The position numbers and the translations under genes are program-made. Below are positions 1-10,965 of a stretch of 64,000 nucleotides of DNA, piece after piece (within the stretch, counting starts at the first letter, position 1; each line of letters opens with the position of its first letter). The notes under the pieces are model-generated. The model worked only from the letters and a program-made list of their open reading frames with translations, was not told the DNA's origin and ran no database searches. The stretch is from Gonocerus acuteangulatus (Eukaryota > Arthropoda > Insecta > Hemiptera > Coreidae), in the NCBI GenBank assembly GCA_946811695.1, contig OX328131.1, positions 6,113,588-6,177,587 of the forward strand, read 5' to 3'.

Positions 1-744
1 AGGAAGGAGAATGATACAAATTACCAGTAGCATGCTACTACTAGGAGATATGAATGCTCAAAGCCTAGAGTAAGCAGGTAGCATATACTAAAGCTCATCT
101 CGAAGCTGGGGGGCTTAATCAAGGCCCGATTAGAAAAGTTTTAAGCAGCGTCGCTACGATACATTATACCGGGGGGGGGGTCTTCTCTTCCCCAACCCCC
201 AGCTCTTGCAAAGCTGTTAATAATGACTGTTTTGATAAGGGAGATAAGGTAACTTCAGGGACTACCGGTGGAGGCAGTGTTAGGTTATCATCTTTAGGGG
301 GGAATTCTTTACTATCAGCAGATGTTTATGTTTTTATAAAAAGGAAAGAAATTTAATAAACAAATAAAATAAATTAAATTACCTATTTTTATGAGTTCGA
401 TTTTTTTTTTAGTAAAGGAAATGACGTAATAATTAACTAAACATTTTTTCTATACTATATTTATACATATTTTGTAATCCACATTATATACAGTGACAAA
501 CCTCCAGGTGACAAACCCAAAAAAAAAATGTTGTTCAACACCACCAACCACACATTTCTATCACAATCCATTCCAGAATATGCCGCTCTAAATATTCTTT
601 AGAAAAAAAAAACTGTGTTATTTGTAGTACAACTACAAGTTTCTTTGCTCGTACACTATTTTTTTTTTCAATTAAATTAAATTAATTGATTAAATTTGCT
701 AATGTACATACATTAAGTTTCTCATTCAAACCGCATTATCAAAT

Positions 745-746
<2 letters not shown>
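1..746. other. AT-rich intergenic DNA, no gene seen
   Basis: I see no supported gene. The stretch contains a G run near 170-180 and several A or T runs. Open frames are short and stop-rich on both strands. It ends at an AT microsatellite. Confidence 0.5.

Positions 747-802
<56 letters not shown>
747..802. repeat. (AT)n microsatellite
   Basis: About 28 uninterrupted AT dinucleotides. It lies just upstream of a degraded SINE copy. Confidence 0.95.
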
Positions 803-805
<3 letters not shown>

Positions 806-827
806 TACATCCCTGAGTTTTGAATGG

Positions 828-1046
828 ACTGATTTTTAACCGAAACACACGAGGGAGATAGTACTATATCTGATTATGCTCTTTTTTGGTACCCATTAAA
901 TTAAATAAAAGCTGGGTGGGCCTGGGGACGGTCTGGTACTCTGAATCCAACCCTCGAACGACGACTCTAGATGATAATTTACTCCATCCCCGAGTTTTAA
1001 ACTCAGGTCCACATTAATGGAGAGCCGTACAACTGCGCCAACCATA
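828..1046 (-). mobile_element. tRNA-derived SINE, family 1, degraded copy
   Basis: Read on the minus strand, a degraded tRNA-like head (a B-box-like stretch around 1000-1015) is followed by the body also seen at 26334-26670 and 53557-53806. Shared landmarks are the GGGTACCxx block (here near 888) and the 'ggttggattc'-type block. The head has lost most A-box identity, so this is an old copy. Assignment rests on comparison within the window. Confidence 0.6.
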
Positions 1047-1482
1047 TTAATTTCAATATTCTATTGCGCTCTGCATTGCGGTATCAGATTATCGGAGCAC
1101 TGCCTTCACCCGAAGATACTTGTTACCATCCGAAGAAAACAGTCGTGTAAATTGTAAAGTTTAATCCCACCAAATCTATTTATCTATAGCTCCTAAATGT
1201 GGTGGTTGCGATAAAGAATTGAAATATCTTGTGTAAGACATTTTCTTGTTGTTTTTAGTTCTTAGTTTTATGAAATATTTAGTGTAAAAAGTTCTCTACT
1301 TTTTTTTTTTCAAAACAAAACTTTACTCTCCTCAAAACAACTTTCTCAACTTTTCCAAACAAATAAACATTTTACTTCTTGTCTCTTATCGATTTGGTCC
1401 GATTATCTCAGAAACTAGTTAACGAACAACTCGACAAAGTAAAACGATAACTTAAACGGCCCTATTATAAGGTACTAAAGAT
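1047..1482. other. Unassigned AT-rich DNA
   Basis: No gene or clear repeat was recognised between two SINE fragments of the same family in opposite orientation. Contains a T10 run near 1300. Confidence 0.4.
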
Positions 1483-1663
1483 TTTTATCTTCTAGTGTCT
1501 TCGTTTGTGTGTTGGATTCGGCTTCCCTAGGCCAACCCAGCCTTTAATTAATTCTTTAATGGGTACCTTCAAAGGGGTGAAAGAGTCGGTCCTGAATCAG
1601 ATACCTCTGTAGTATCTGCCCCTGTGGGCCCTCGTGACTTTTTACGGGACTGATTTTTTTTTC
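1483..1663 (+). mobile_element. SINE family 1, headless fragment
   Basis: Carries the family-1 body: the 'atcttctagtg' start, a GGATTCGG block, 'aatgggtacc' and the 'tatctgcccctgtgggccct' 3' block. The tRNA-like head is missing, consistent with 5' truncation. It matches 53637-53806 in the same order. Confidence 0.65.
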
Positions 1664-2360
1664 TGATTCTATATGGTACTTGTGTATATACATTCAGCGT
1701 TTCAAGCACATTGTACTGATAAGAAATTACTCCAAAAAGTAAATTTTTACTTTAGGAGAATTCGAAGAACTAATAGTTAGGAAGTGTAAATTAGCATAAT
1801 GAATATTAATAGCGCAAATATTATTCAACACAACGGAATAGACAATTAGCTTTGTTTCAGAACTTCTTATTCTGCAAGTTTTCGGCGGATTCCTCTAACC
1901 AGCTATGTTTGCAAAGTGTTTGAACGAATGTTGTTCATGAAAGGTTGACCCACTCACTTTTGAAATGTAGGACACCAATCAGCTTTTAAAAACTGTTTTT
2001 TTTTTTTTTATTGTTATTATTATATAATATATAGATTTTGACACAAATAATTATGAAATTGGACCATTTAAAAGTTAGGATATGGAAAAGAGAAGAGGTG
2101 AAGTAGAAGATCGGTGTAAGTACTGGGAGGTTCTATAGGTTAAGGAAGAGATTAGGATAAATTAAAGTTTTGTCGGGCTTAACTGCATCTTGAATAAAAC
2201 AAAATATTCAGTATTAAACGACACTCCAAACTTACAAAACGTGATGTTACACGCTTTCCTAAAAAAACAAAACAAAATGTCTTACTTTTGTATTTGACGT
2301 AAAAAAGTCCATGAATTCAGCAAGTCTCCATGAGTACTCCTAGCACCATTTGAAAAACCT
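1664..2360. other. Unassigned AT-rich DNA
   Basis: No gene seen. Several T/A runs (near 1650 and 1997) and no open frame of note. Confidence 0.4.
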
Positions 2361-3263
2361 ATTAGTCCGAGAGCCAGCAACGCACTTTTCATGAAGTGTT
2401 TTATGCATCCTGAAATTTTGCTATAATATACCTCTTAGGTAGATAAGAAGGTATATACGTGTTTCCTGGACATACCTTGGAACACCAGGTACTGCACATA
2501 TGGGACAGATGCAAAAATATATTTCCCAAAAATAGAGTTTTATTTAGAAGCCAACTATCTTTAATGTAAAATTAAGGCAATTTTACAATGAATAACAAAT
2601 ATGGCAGACACTTTTAAGGGGTATAACACGTAAAAAAAAAAAAATAAAAAAAAAAATATTGTTTTTATTCTAATATTAAATGAGAGTTTTATTTTCGCTG
2701 CCATTAAAACCGGAACAGCTGTACAAGATCATGTGAGCAAGAACCAATGAAAGCACAGAAAACAACCAACACTGCGCAGTCGTGTCATACACTCTTACGG
2801 TTACGCGCAGTGTATTCCAGTCTATCATAAGCAACATTTATTTTCATGTTTCCTGATAATTAAACCCCACAAAAGTGTTTGCTCTTTTGCAATTATTTTC
2901 AAATATGTTTATAGAAGACGCTGTTTAAATCGCAGCGTGAATAAAGCACTTCATTAATTATTACAAATAAAAACTAGGTACTTAGTTTTTTTATTATTAT
3001 TACCATTTTAACCCCCTTAAAAGTGCCTGCCTTATTGCCTTCATTTGCCATTTATTTCATTAATAATAGTTGGATTCTAAATAAAACTCTACTTTTAGGC
3101 AATATTGTTTTGCACCTTTCCCCTATGCGCAGTACCTGGTGCACCAAGGTATGTCCAGGAAACACATATATACTTTCTTGTCCACCCAAGAGGTATATTA
3201 TAGCAAAATTTCAGGGTGCATAAAACACTTCATGAAAATTGCGTTGCTGGCTCTCGGACTATA
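2361..3263. mobile_element. Inverted-repeat element with ~270-bp arms
   Basis: The left arm (about 2361-2632) returns as an inverted copy at about 3002-3263. Outer ends read 'agtccgagagccagcaacgc' on the left and its near-exact complement on the right. Shared blocks include 'gtttcctggacataccttgg' and the segment around 2590-2620. The 370-bp interior encodes nothing recognisable. This resembles a foldback or long-TIR non-autonomous DNA transposon. No clear target-site duplication was found, so the superfamily is open. Confidence 0.7.
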
Positions 3264-3739
3264 TAATATTTATCATTCCGGCTTAGTCCTGCTTTTTCTG
3301 CCAGAATTTAAAATTTACGAACAAATTTTTATGTTGGAATAAATTGTGAAACGCTGGCTGGAGTAAAATTTGCCCCAAAGGGCTCCATTCTGTGCAAATT
3401 TTGCTTTGTTTACACTATTGCCCCCAAAGTTTTCAGCGCTTGATATTGAAGTGAAACTAACATTGTCAAATCCGCTCCTACAGTGAGGACGAAGGAGGTT
3501 TTACATATATGATATGACATGTGAAGTATTCGTCGGGTGCGTGTCAGATAATATGCAGGGTACGTACTTAGAAATGCCATCGGTTTAATCAAAGAAAGGA
3601 AATAATTTCTGCATCCTGGTTTCCCGAACAGAAGTAAAAAATGACTGCCGGTGTTGTCGGAATGTAAGAATAAACCCGCTTAAAAATACACTGGAGATCC
3701 TCAAGAGTATCCGACTAAATATTTTATTAATTTCGAATC

Positions 3740-3751
3740 ATGTTGTCAATT
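3740..3751. repeat. 12-bp target-site duplication, left copy
   Basis: ATGTTGTCAATT occurs here and again at 4347-4358, directly flanking the LINE insertion and its poly(A) tail. Confidence 0.9.
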
Positions 3752-4346
3752 CTCATCTAAATTATCAATACAGAACAAATTAACGATATACAAAACAATC
3801 ATTCGACCAATATGGACATACGGACTTGAACTCTGGGGATCTGCAAAACCATCCAACATCAACAGAATACAGGCATTCCAGTCAAAAGTCCTCCGTAAAA
3901 TTGTAAATGCCGCTTTCTATGTATCCAACAAAACCCTTCACAATGACCTCAACATCCCATTTGTCCTTGACCTCGTTAAAACCCGTTTCCAAATGTTCCA
4001 CTCCAAATTGTCCTACCATCCTAATCCTGAAGGTCTATCTTTATCGTCCCGATCCCAACCAGACAATCCTCCCAGGCGGCTCAAGAGACAGTGGCCACGA
4101 GACAATTTACTCACCTAACCGTATCATGATCAATGAAATAGATATTTAGACAGCCACGGAAGTGCCAACAATGGTTGGCTCCTTCTAAATTTGTATGGTT
4201 TTTATTTTTATTTTTTTACTTTAACCGTTTTGTTCAATTTATTACATTATGTATCTGTATCAACAAACTTGATAATTGTACATATAATAATTTGTACAGA
4301 TTTCAAATAAATAAGTTAATAAAAAAAAAAAAAAAAAAAAAAAAAA
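3752..4346 (+). mobile_element. 5'-truncated Jockey-like LINE with poly(A) tail
   Basis: A 595-bp insertion between exact 12-bp duplications, ending in a run of about 27 A residues. It contains the C-terminal end of an ORF2-type reading frame and a short 3' UTR with AATAAATAAG near the tail. 5' truncation, a poly(A) tail and a target-site duplication are the hallmarks of target-primed reverse transcription. Family placement is from the protein end (see the pseudogene entry). Confidence 0.9.
3753..4118 (+). pseudogene. C-terminal fragment of a Jockey-clade reverse transcriptase ORF2
   Basis: An open stretch of 121 codons ending in TAA at 4116-4118. It has no start because the element is truncated at 3752. 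The fragment begins with a K-L-x-I-Y-K-T-I-I-R-P-I-W-T-Y-G block followed by L-W-G, then 'IQAFQSKVLRKIV' and 'RFQMFHSKLSYHPNP'. This arrangement is typical of the region after the reverse-transcriptase domain in Jockey-type LINEs. The polymerase catalytic motifs lie upstream in a full element and are absent, so the copy cannot function. No frameshift is seen within the retained part, which suggests a fairly recent insertion. The exact clade is inferred from memory of the motif pattern. Confidence 0.8.
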
Positions 4347-4358
4347 ATGTTGTCAATT
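4347..4358. repeat. 12-bp target-site duplication, right copy
   Basis: Exact copy of 3740-3751, immediately after the poly(A) tail. Confidence 0.9.
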
Positions 4359-4433
4359 AGAATAACTGTCTGAGACATATCGTCCGGGGTATATGCACTT
4401 ACTTCCATCGAAAATACATTTGGAGAACATTAT

Positions 4434-4580
4434 GCTGACAGTCATTGTGTCGGATACGACACTAATCTCATCGTGTAAATTACGCTGACAGTCATTGTGT
4501 CGGATACGACACTAATCTCATCGTGTAAATTACGCTGACAGTCATTGTGTCGAATACGACACTAATCTCATCGTGTAAAA
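4434..4580. repeat. 50-bp tandem repeat, 3 copies
   Basis: Units start at 4434, 4484 and 4534. Each contains the near-palindrome GTGTCGGATACGACAC, which could fold into a short hairpin. The third unit has one change (cgg to cga). Confidence 0.9.
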
Positions 4581-4742
4581 TAGAAAATACAAACGATTTC
4601 TTCAGCAGACGATAAGAAAGGGAGGGAAAATGGAAACATATAATTTTCATTTATTTATTTACATACTTTGTTTGTAGGGAATTTTCCCGCTATAATTTTG
4701 AATAGGGTAATTTCAAACTTGATACTTTGGAATATTACTCTG

Positions 4743-5286
4743 TACAATGGTGCATTTTTAGATGAGAAGGTGTCTTCTGGTTGGGATTAACCCCTTCAAG
4801 TCCATACAATGGTGCATTTTTAGATGAGAAGGTGTCTTCTGGTTGGGATTAACCCCTTCAAGTCCATACAATGGTGCATTTTTAGATGAGAAGGTGTCTT
4901 CTGGTTGGGATTAACCCCTTCAAGTCCATACAATGGTGCATTTTTAGATGAGAAGGTGTCTTCTGGTTGGGATTAACCCCTTCAAGTCCATACAATGGTG
5001 CATGTTTAGATGAGAAGGTGTCTTCTGGTTGGGATTAACCCCTTCAAGTCCATACAATGGTGCATGTTTATATGAGCAGGTGTCTTCTGGTTGGGATTAA
5101 CCCCTTCAAGTCCATACAATGGTGCATGTTTAGATGAGAAGGTGTCTTCTGGTTGGGATTAACCCCTTCAAGTCCATACAATGGTGCATGTTTAGATGAG
5201 CAGGTGTCTTCTGGTTGGGATTAACCCCTTCAAGTCCATACAATGGTGCATATTTAGATGAGCAGGTGTCTTCTGGTTGGGATTAA
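4743..5286. repeat. 62-bp minisatellite, ~8.8 copies
   Basis: Starts at 4743 and recurs every 62 bp. Units differ at a few sites only: 'catttttag', 'catgtttag', 'catatttag', and gagaagg versus gagcagg. The later units share the gagcagg variant, so variants are clustered. Confidence 0.95.
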
Positions 5287-5679
5287 AAATAACCAAATAC
5301 ACGGGGCAAAAGAAACACAAAGTCACTGTCTTATTGAACAATATCTATCTTCTATCCGATAAAAAAAAATAAATAAATATGTATTTGTCCAAATGTATAT
5401 CTAGTCCTAAATGTTTGGATAACATTTTCTACTTGTTAGAACCAGTTAAATATCTTTCTTTCTGATGATTACTCCGCGAGCTCCTTATCTTTCTGCAGGA
5501 ATATCTTTTGGTATCGCTCCATAGACATGTCCAGAACTTGGTCCATCCAATTTAGGGCCTGCTTTAGGATATTCTAGGAGATAGATTTAAAGCCTGTCTC
5601 TGATCTGACTACACAATGTGGCGTGGACTTATTAAGGCCTAAAGTCCATGCGTGTAGTTACACCCCTGCCTCAAAACCT
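5287..5679. other. Unassigned DNA
   Basis: No gene or repeat recognised. It separates the 62-bp array from the next inverted-repeat element. Confidence 0.4.
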
Positions 5680-6670
5680 CAGGCGACAGCTTTGATTTTT
5701 TTGTCTTTGATTTTGGTACTTACAATTATGGGCTTCAGTTGAAACATTTTCTGCATGTTCTACTTTCATTAAAACTAATATGTTGAAATTCTTCTTACGT
5801 TTGGAGTTAAGGAAGGGTTAGAATAAAATATTTTATTAACAGACATGAAAAGTTTTGGTAACTTTGTATACTTTCGTTAGTATCTCGAAAACCATTGAGA
5901 ATCTTTGTAAACGGAAGATGACCATTAGAAAGCTTACTAAATGCTCTACAAAAGAGGTTCTGAAGAAAGTTTTAATTAGGCGATGTCAATCGGAGAAATG
6001 AGTGCTTAAAACTTTAAAGTAATTGATTTCGTTTATTCGAACGGTTCTTTTTGTCTGTTTTATTCCTAGTTATTTTTTAATTGCTTATAGTCGGATAATG
6101 TATTTGACAATAAAACAGATTAAGTAAAATAAGAAGATCAATTTATTGTTAAATGTAGCATTCAAAGAGAGCGATCCCAAGGCTTTCCTTTCTGGCCGAC
6201 TTATGGGTTGGCCGACCCATACAGGTAAGACCATAAATCAAGACCTTTCATGACTGGTGGAACCAAAATAACAACTGATTCTATTTTAATCTTTCCAAAT
6301 TAGACTAGGGATAAGAACGGAACCGCGCTAAGATGATGCAGTTCCTGCGAGTCGGACTTTTTTGTAGACCACTTAGTAAGCTTTTGAATGGTAACCTTCC
6401 GCTTCCCATCATTCTCAACCCTTTTCGAGATATTAACGAAAGTATACAAAGTTACCAAAACTTTTCATCTCTGTTAATAAAATATTATATTCTAACTCTT
6501 CCTTAACTCCAAACGTAACCAAAATTTCAACATATTAGTTTTGATGAAATTCGAACATGCAGAAAATGTTTCAACTGAATCCCATGGTTCTAAGTACCCA
6601 AACCAAAAACGGTATTCAACAAATATTTTTCCAATTTTCTCGAAAACGGTTAAAGCTATCGCCTAAAAAA
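5680..6670. mobile_element. Inverted-repeat element with ~270-bp arms
   Basis: The left arm (about 5680-5960) returns inverted at about 6355-6670. Matching blocks include 'gaaacattttctgcatgttc' (left) with its complement near 6565-6585, and the 'ttttggtaactttgtatact' block with its complement near 6445-6465. A diverged third copy of one arm lies at 20990-21240. The interior holds no recognisable gene. Likely a non-autonomous DNA element or palindromic insertion of the dispersed family X described below. Confidence 0.65.
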
Positions 6671-6799
6671 TGGTTTCATTCGTTTTCTTATGCCAAGAAG
6701 TCTATTAAACGAGTACTTGCAAGCATATGAAGTAAGCGCAACTATTTTATTCGCACAATTTTCGCTCCAAAAACCATGTTCCGGTGGGCGGATTCTGCT

Positions 6800-7065
6800 G
6801 GTTAACGAACTTGACCTTTTAAATTAGACGAAAGATTTTTTCATCAATTTCATCAAAATTGGACCATTATTGAGGCCAGGAAAGCGCCAATAGACAATTA
6901 TATATATATACACAAATTTGAACCACCCTTAGTTTCTTTCTCTAGGGGTTCTGAAACGCAAAATTCTCTAGTCGGCACTTCCAGATTGTGCCATGAGATC
7001 AACCTTCAAAGCGCGATTCTACCCTATGGATGGAGGGAGGAACCGCGCTAAAATAGATAAGTACT
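6800..7065 (+). mobile_element. Dispersed repeat family X, copy
   Basis: Characteristic order: 'tttcatcaaaattggaccat', a short AT microsatellite, 'gttctgaaacg', 'cggcacttccag', then 'ggaggaaccgcgctaaaat'. The same order recurs at 21330-21560 and in part near 26760, 29300, 51060, 61500 and 62490 (inverted). No coding capacity. Confidence 0.6.
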
Positions 7066-7556
7066 GAACATTCGGAGCCATTAAATAGTGAATTTGATTT
7101 AGCAAAGCTTTGACCTTAGCTTTAATTTAAGCAATTTGATCAAAATCACCTCCATCTTCACCATTCACAGTCACAACATATTGCAAAACGCCGGCGTTTT
7201 TGTCCGTCTAACGTCGAACAGCTCTTTTCGTGGAATCACGCTTTTACCTAAAAATTGCGTTGTTTAAAAAGTTGGATAACGTTAGTTATAAAATATTTAT
7301 GCATCAACTCCCATTATTCCAGAGAATCATTTTTTTTTTCTTTTTCTTTTTATTCTTACTTAATCTAGCCTAATCTTACAAATTATGTACACTTCTATAC
7401 TTTAAAATTTGACGCGTGCAAGGCATGTACTATTTTCTTATCTTTAAATTCTTAATTATTACTTAAATAGTAAAAATAATATTAATATTTACTATTTAAA
7501 TGGATGCTCATGCTTGGAGATTACCTTGTAGCCCTTCACAAACAACTGTTTAGAAC
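7066..7556. other. Unassigned AT-rich DNA
   Basis: No gene seen. Contains a T-rich stretch near 7330-7360. Confidence 0.4.
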
Positions 7557-8117
7557 AAATGTTCATTAGGAGGGGGGGGTTTACTTCGGACCCACAATAC
7601 CAATTCGCCATTACCAGCCGTGATTTTTGTTATATTTCGACGAAACTCGGTATTCGTAGTGGTAATCTACAGGTAAAAATTTTTTTTAAAAATAAACTAA
7701 ATCGGTTCATTAGGAGGGGGGGGGGGTTTACTCTGGACCTAAATTACTAATATACTCATACCGGTCGTAATTTCTGCTGTATTGTAACGAAACGCGGTAT
7801 ACGTTGTGGGTAACTCATGAGAAAGAAGTGTTGTAAGAATGAGCAAAATCGGTCAATCGGAAAAGGGGGTTTACTTTTTAATATATTTCAATAGAATTAG
7901 CTTGCCAGACGTAGGTTCGCAGGCCGCCGCAAGGAGCGCTTTCTACCACTAGAGGGACTGTATCCTGTTCCTGCTTCAGATCAAAAACGAAAATATGAGG
8001 TTTTTTGTATTTATTAAGTAGTGTAGTAGGACTTTTTAAGCAAATTGTTCTGGAAAGCAGTTTACACTACCCAAATTCTGAGGAAAGTGCTTAGTTATGC
8101 TGTTCTTGCGTGACGGA
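7557..8117 (+). mobile_element. Dispersed repeat family Y, copy 1 (contains G-run modules)
   Basis: About 560 bp that recurs at 19985-20822. It has internal modules of roughly 150 bp that each begin with a G run followed by 'tttactccggaccc'. Then come 'cgacgaaactcggtattcgt' and the block around 7900-7960 ('gccgccgcaaggagcgcttt'). It ends in 'tgacggac'. The 63-codon frame across it comes from the module repeats and is not a gene. Confidence 0.7.
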
Positions 8118-8689
8118 CGTTTTTGACTTTTGCTCTCCTAAATCGGTCATTTTCCCCACTGCGTATCACTTCATGGAGTTCAATTTTTGAATACCAGAGT
8201 CGTTCTCAATACTGCTCGATTCGTAGTTTTCAGGAATACTCAAAAGGAAAATTAAAACTTCACTAGAGTTTTATCACCAACTTTGAAATGATTAAAGATC
8301 CACCCGCGCAACATTTGGCGATTTTACGCCATAAGACAATATATATCGTTATTAAAATATGTGATTATACAAAATATTCACTATTTTATCGAAAAATACA
8401 TAAAATCCTCCAATATAACTTGAAGTGGTTAATAATATGACTATAAAGACGATTAATTTTTCCCTACAGGTGGTTATATCATCAGGTGGTTCCTGATTAG
8501 CCTAGCTCGCTTCCACCTCCTTTTACACCCCTTCAAGTAATACCTATTCCCGTCCATTTTTTTTGTGCGCTTCCTTCCTGCCCCCATAGTAAGGAAACTC
8601 CCTTATGACGTCAACATTATAATGCAATCCGGAAGTACCGACATGAAATCTCAAAGTTGCGCATCCTACAGGCCATGATAATATCTGTG

Positions 8690-8692
<3 letters not shown>
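8118..8692. other. Unassigned AT-rich DNA
   Basis: No gene recognised between repeat family Y and an AT microsatellite. Confidence 0.4.

Positions 8693-8731
<39 letters not shown>
8693..8731. repeat. (AT)n microsatellite
   Basis: About 19 AT dinucleotides, adjacent to a repeat block at 8806-8860 that also occurs inverted near 6780-6835 and diverged near 62740. Confidence 0.95.
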
Positions 8732-8734
<3 letters not shown>

Positions 8735-9265
8735 GTTTGCTCTCCAGCTGCCTCAAAATTCCCCGTTTTTATGAAAGTTTGTATAAAAAAACATTATCTA
8801 ATTTAAAAGGTCAAGTTCGTTAACTAGCAGAATTCGTCCACCGGAACGTGGTCACTTTGATGTTTCATTAAAGTATTTTACATATCTTTGAATTTTTTGA
8901 CGAAACATTAGGACCAAACATTAACATTTTCTATTCCCAAATTTTGAGACTGGGGATAGGATAGAAAACGCGCTTAGATGACGCAATACTTTTTAATTTA
9001 AAATATAATTTCTATTTGATTATAGTAATCATATATTTCTTTATTATTTGTCTAATTCCTTCCAAACCAATCTCAATGACAACTTCAAAATTTCTATTAA
9101 ATTGTCTTATTTTAGGATTTTTGTATTTTTAATAATATGGATGTTTTCAGGAAGTTTAGATTTTATTCTATTAAATTCCTTTTCTTTCAATATTTATGTA
9201 TTGCATATTATTTTTTACTAGTTTAACCCTTTCCGTACGCAAAGAACCGCAAGGAGTGTGTTCTG

Positions 9266-9789
9266 CTGTACGGGATACTAGCATCCGGCTTCGGTCCCCC
9301 TGTACGGGATACTAGCACCCGGCTTCGGTCCCTCTGTACGGGATACTAGCACCCGGCTTCGGTCCCTCTGTATGGGATACTAGCACCCGGCTTCGGTCCC
9401 TCTGTACGGGATACTAGCACCCGGCTTCGGTCCCTCTGTACGGGATACTAGCACCCGGCTTCGGTCCCTCTGTACGGGATACTAGCACCCGGCTTCGGTC
9501 CCCCTGTACGGGATACTCGCACCCGGCTTCGGTCCCTCTGTACGGGATACTAGTACCCGGCTTCGGTCCCCCTGTACGGGATACTAGCACCCGGCTTCGG
9601 TCCCCCCGTACGGGATACTAGCACCCGGCTTCGGTCCCTCTGTACGGGATACTAGCACCCGGCTTCGGTCCCCCTGTACGGGATACTAGCACCCGGCTTC
9701 GGTCCCTCTGTACGGGATACTAGTACCCGGCTTCGGTCCCCCTGTACGGGATACTAGCACCCGGCTTCGGTCCCCCCGTACGGGATACT
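9266..9789. repeat. 34-bp minisatellite inside the piggyBac-like element, ~15 copies
   Basis: Unit 'ctgtacgggatactagcacc' plus 14 more bases, repeating every 34 bp from 9266. Variants (tccct/tcccc, agcacc/agtacc, tgtacg/cgtacg) occur in a repeating order, which hints at duplication of multi-unit blocks. Confidence 0.95.
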
Positions 9790-10504
9790 TTTCCCACTCT
9801 CGGTCACAGCGCCTCGACTTTTAGCCATCTCCTCGCCGTAGTAAAACTTGTCTTCTATAATTTTGATTTTTATTTTGGTTACAATGATTATTAATTTTTA
9901 TTCATGTTCAATTAGTTTGGCGTTTCAATAATTATTTTAAGTTGAATAACTTTCTTTAAAAATAAGTAATAAAAAAGCTATATTATAGATACGAGTAAAT
10001 AAATTTTCCATCTTCATTTTTGATCCGTGACTTTGTACACCGGCGGAGTTAAATTTTTTTTTTTATGTATAAAATGTAGTTACAAAAACAAAAGCATAAT
10101 TATAAATATTTACAGTTAATGTAATGAATTATTTAATTAAATATGTAAAATATTAAACATTTTAATTAAATATCAAATATTTTTTTTAAAAATGGAGGAC
10201 ACGCAATAAAAAAAAACAGTTTTTCTAAATTTAACAAAACACGAATAAAAGATCTTAACTTCAGGACTAAAAGTTAACTGATTTTGCAAATAAATGCTGT
10301 TAGGAATGTACAGAAGTATAAAAACAAACGGTAATTTGACTAGGGCGAAGAAGGCAACGGGTTCTAATTACACTAAAAACGACCAAAACCTTCATTCAAA
10401 TGCCATCTATTAATAGCCAGGAATACTAGAAGTACAATACGGTAACGCTAGATAGCACTAAGGTCGAGGAATAAGAAGATAAAGAATGCGAGAGATACGC
10501 CGAG

Positions 10505-10710
10505 CTCTCGACTACTGTACAAGTCCACGGTACGTGGGTCCCGTCTTCCTTCGACTTCTACACAAGTCCACGGTACACAGGTCCCGACCGCACTCGACTG
10601 CTGTACAAGTCCACGGTACGTGGGTCCCGTCTTCCTTCGACTTCTACACAAGTCCACGGTACACAGGTCCCGACCGCTCTCGACTGCTGTACAAGTCCAC
10701 GGTACGGAAA
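10505..10710. repeat. 43-bp minisatellite at the right end of the piggyBac-like element
   Basis: The block 'aagtccacggtac' starts at 10521, 10564, 10607, 10650 and 10693, so the period is 43 bp. Two unit types alternate (gtacgtgggtcccgtctt and gtacacaggtcccgaccg), giving an 86-bp higher-order unit. The last copy merges into the terminal repeat, so the terminal GTACGG motif is part of the repeated unit. Confidence 0.9.
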
Positions 10711-10756
10711 GGGTTAATACCCCAAAATACAAAGTGTATTTATTCTAAGAATATTT

Positions 10757-10965
10757 ATAAACCACAATAAGATGTAATTGACTATTCTTTGCTGCTCCAC
10801 AATATTGATCTCTGACACAATAGCACAATACTTAGCCTTAACTAAATCCCTGATTTCTATTCATAACAAATTGAACAGGAAGATTTGCATATTTCATGAA
10901 GCTATTGTTAACTGCAAAAACTAGCTTACTTTATTACAGTAATTTTATTAAATCTAAGGTCAAGG
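10757..10965 (-). repeat. Dispersed repeat, copy 1 of an inverted pair
   Basis: Very similar in inverted orientation to 47186-47384, across about 200 bp (for example 'tcttcctgttcaatttgtta' in the second copy). It contains no open frame and its class is unknown. Confidence 0.75.

Larger units (their letters stand above)
9223..10717. mobile_element. piggyBac-like non-autonomous element with satellite-filled ends
   Basis: TTAA at 9223-9226 is followed by CCCTTTCCGTAC, and the right end is its exact complement GTACGGAAAGGG followed by TTAA at 10714-10717. TTAA duplications with termini starting CCC are diagnostic of the piggyBac superfamily. The 1,487-bp body has no transposase frame. It is occupied by a 34-bp minisatellite just inside the left end, AT-rich filler in the middle and a 43-bp minisatellite at the right end. 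Transposition would need a transposase from elsewhere. Confidence 0.85.

Noticed and set aside
10448..10770. 94-codon overlapping frames on both strands
   Set aside because: They cover the 43-bp minisatellite, which is stop-poor on both strands.
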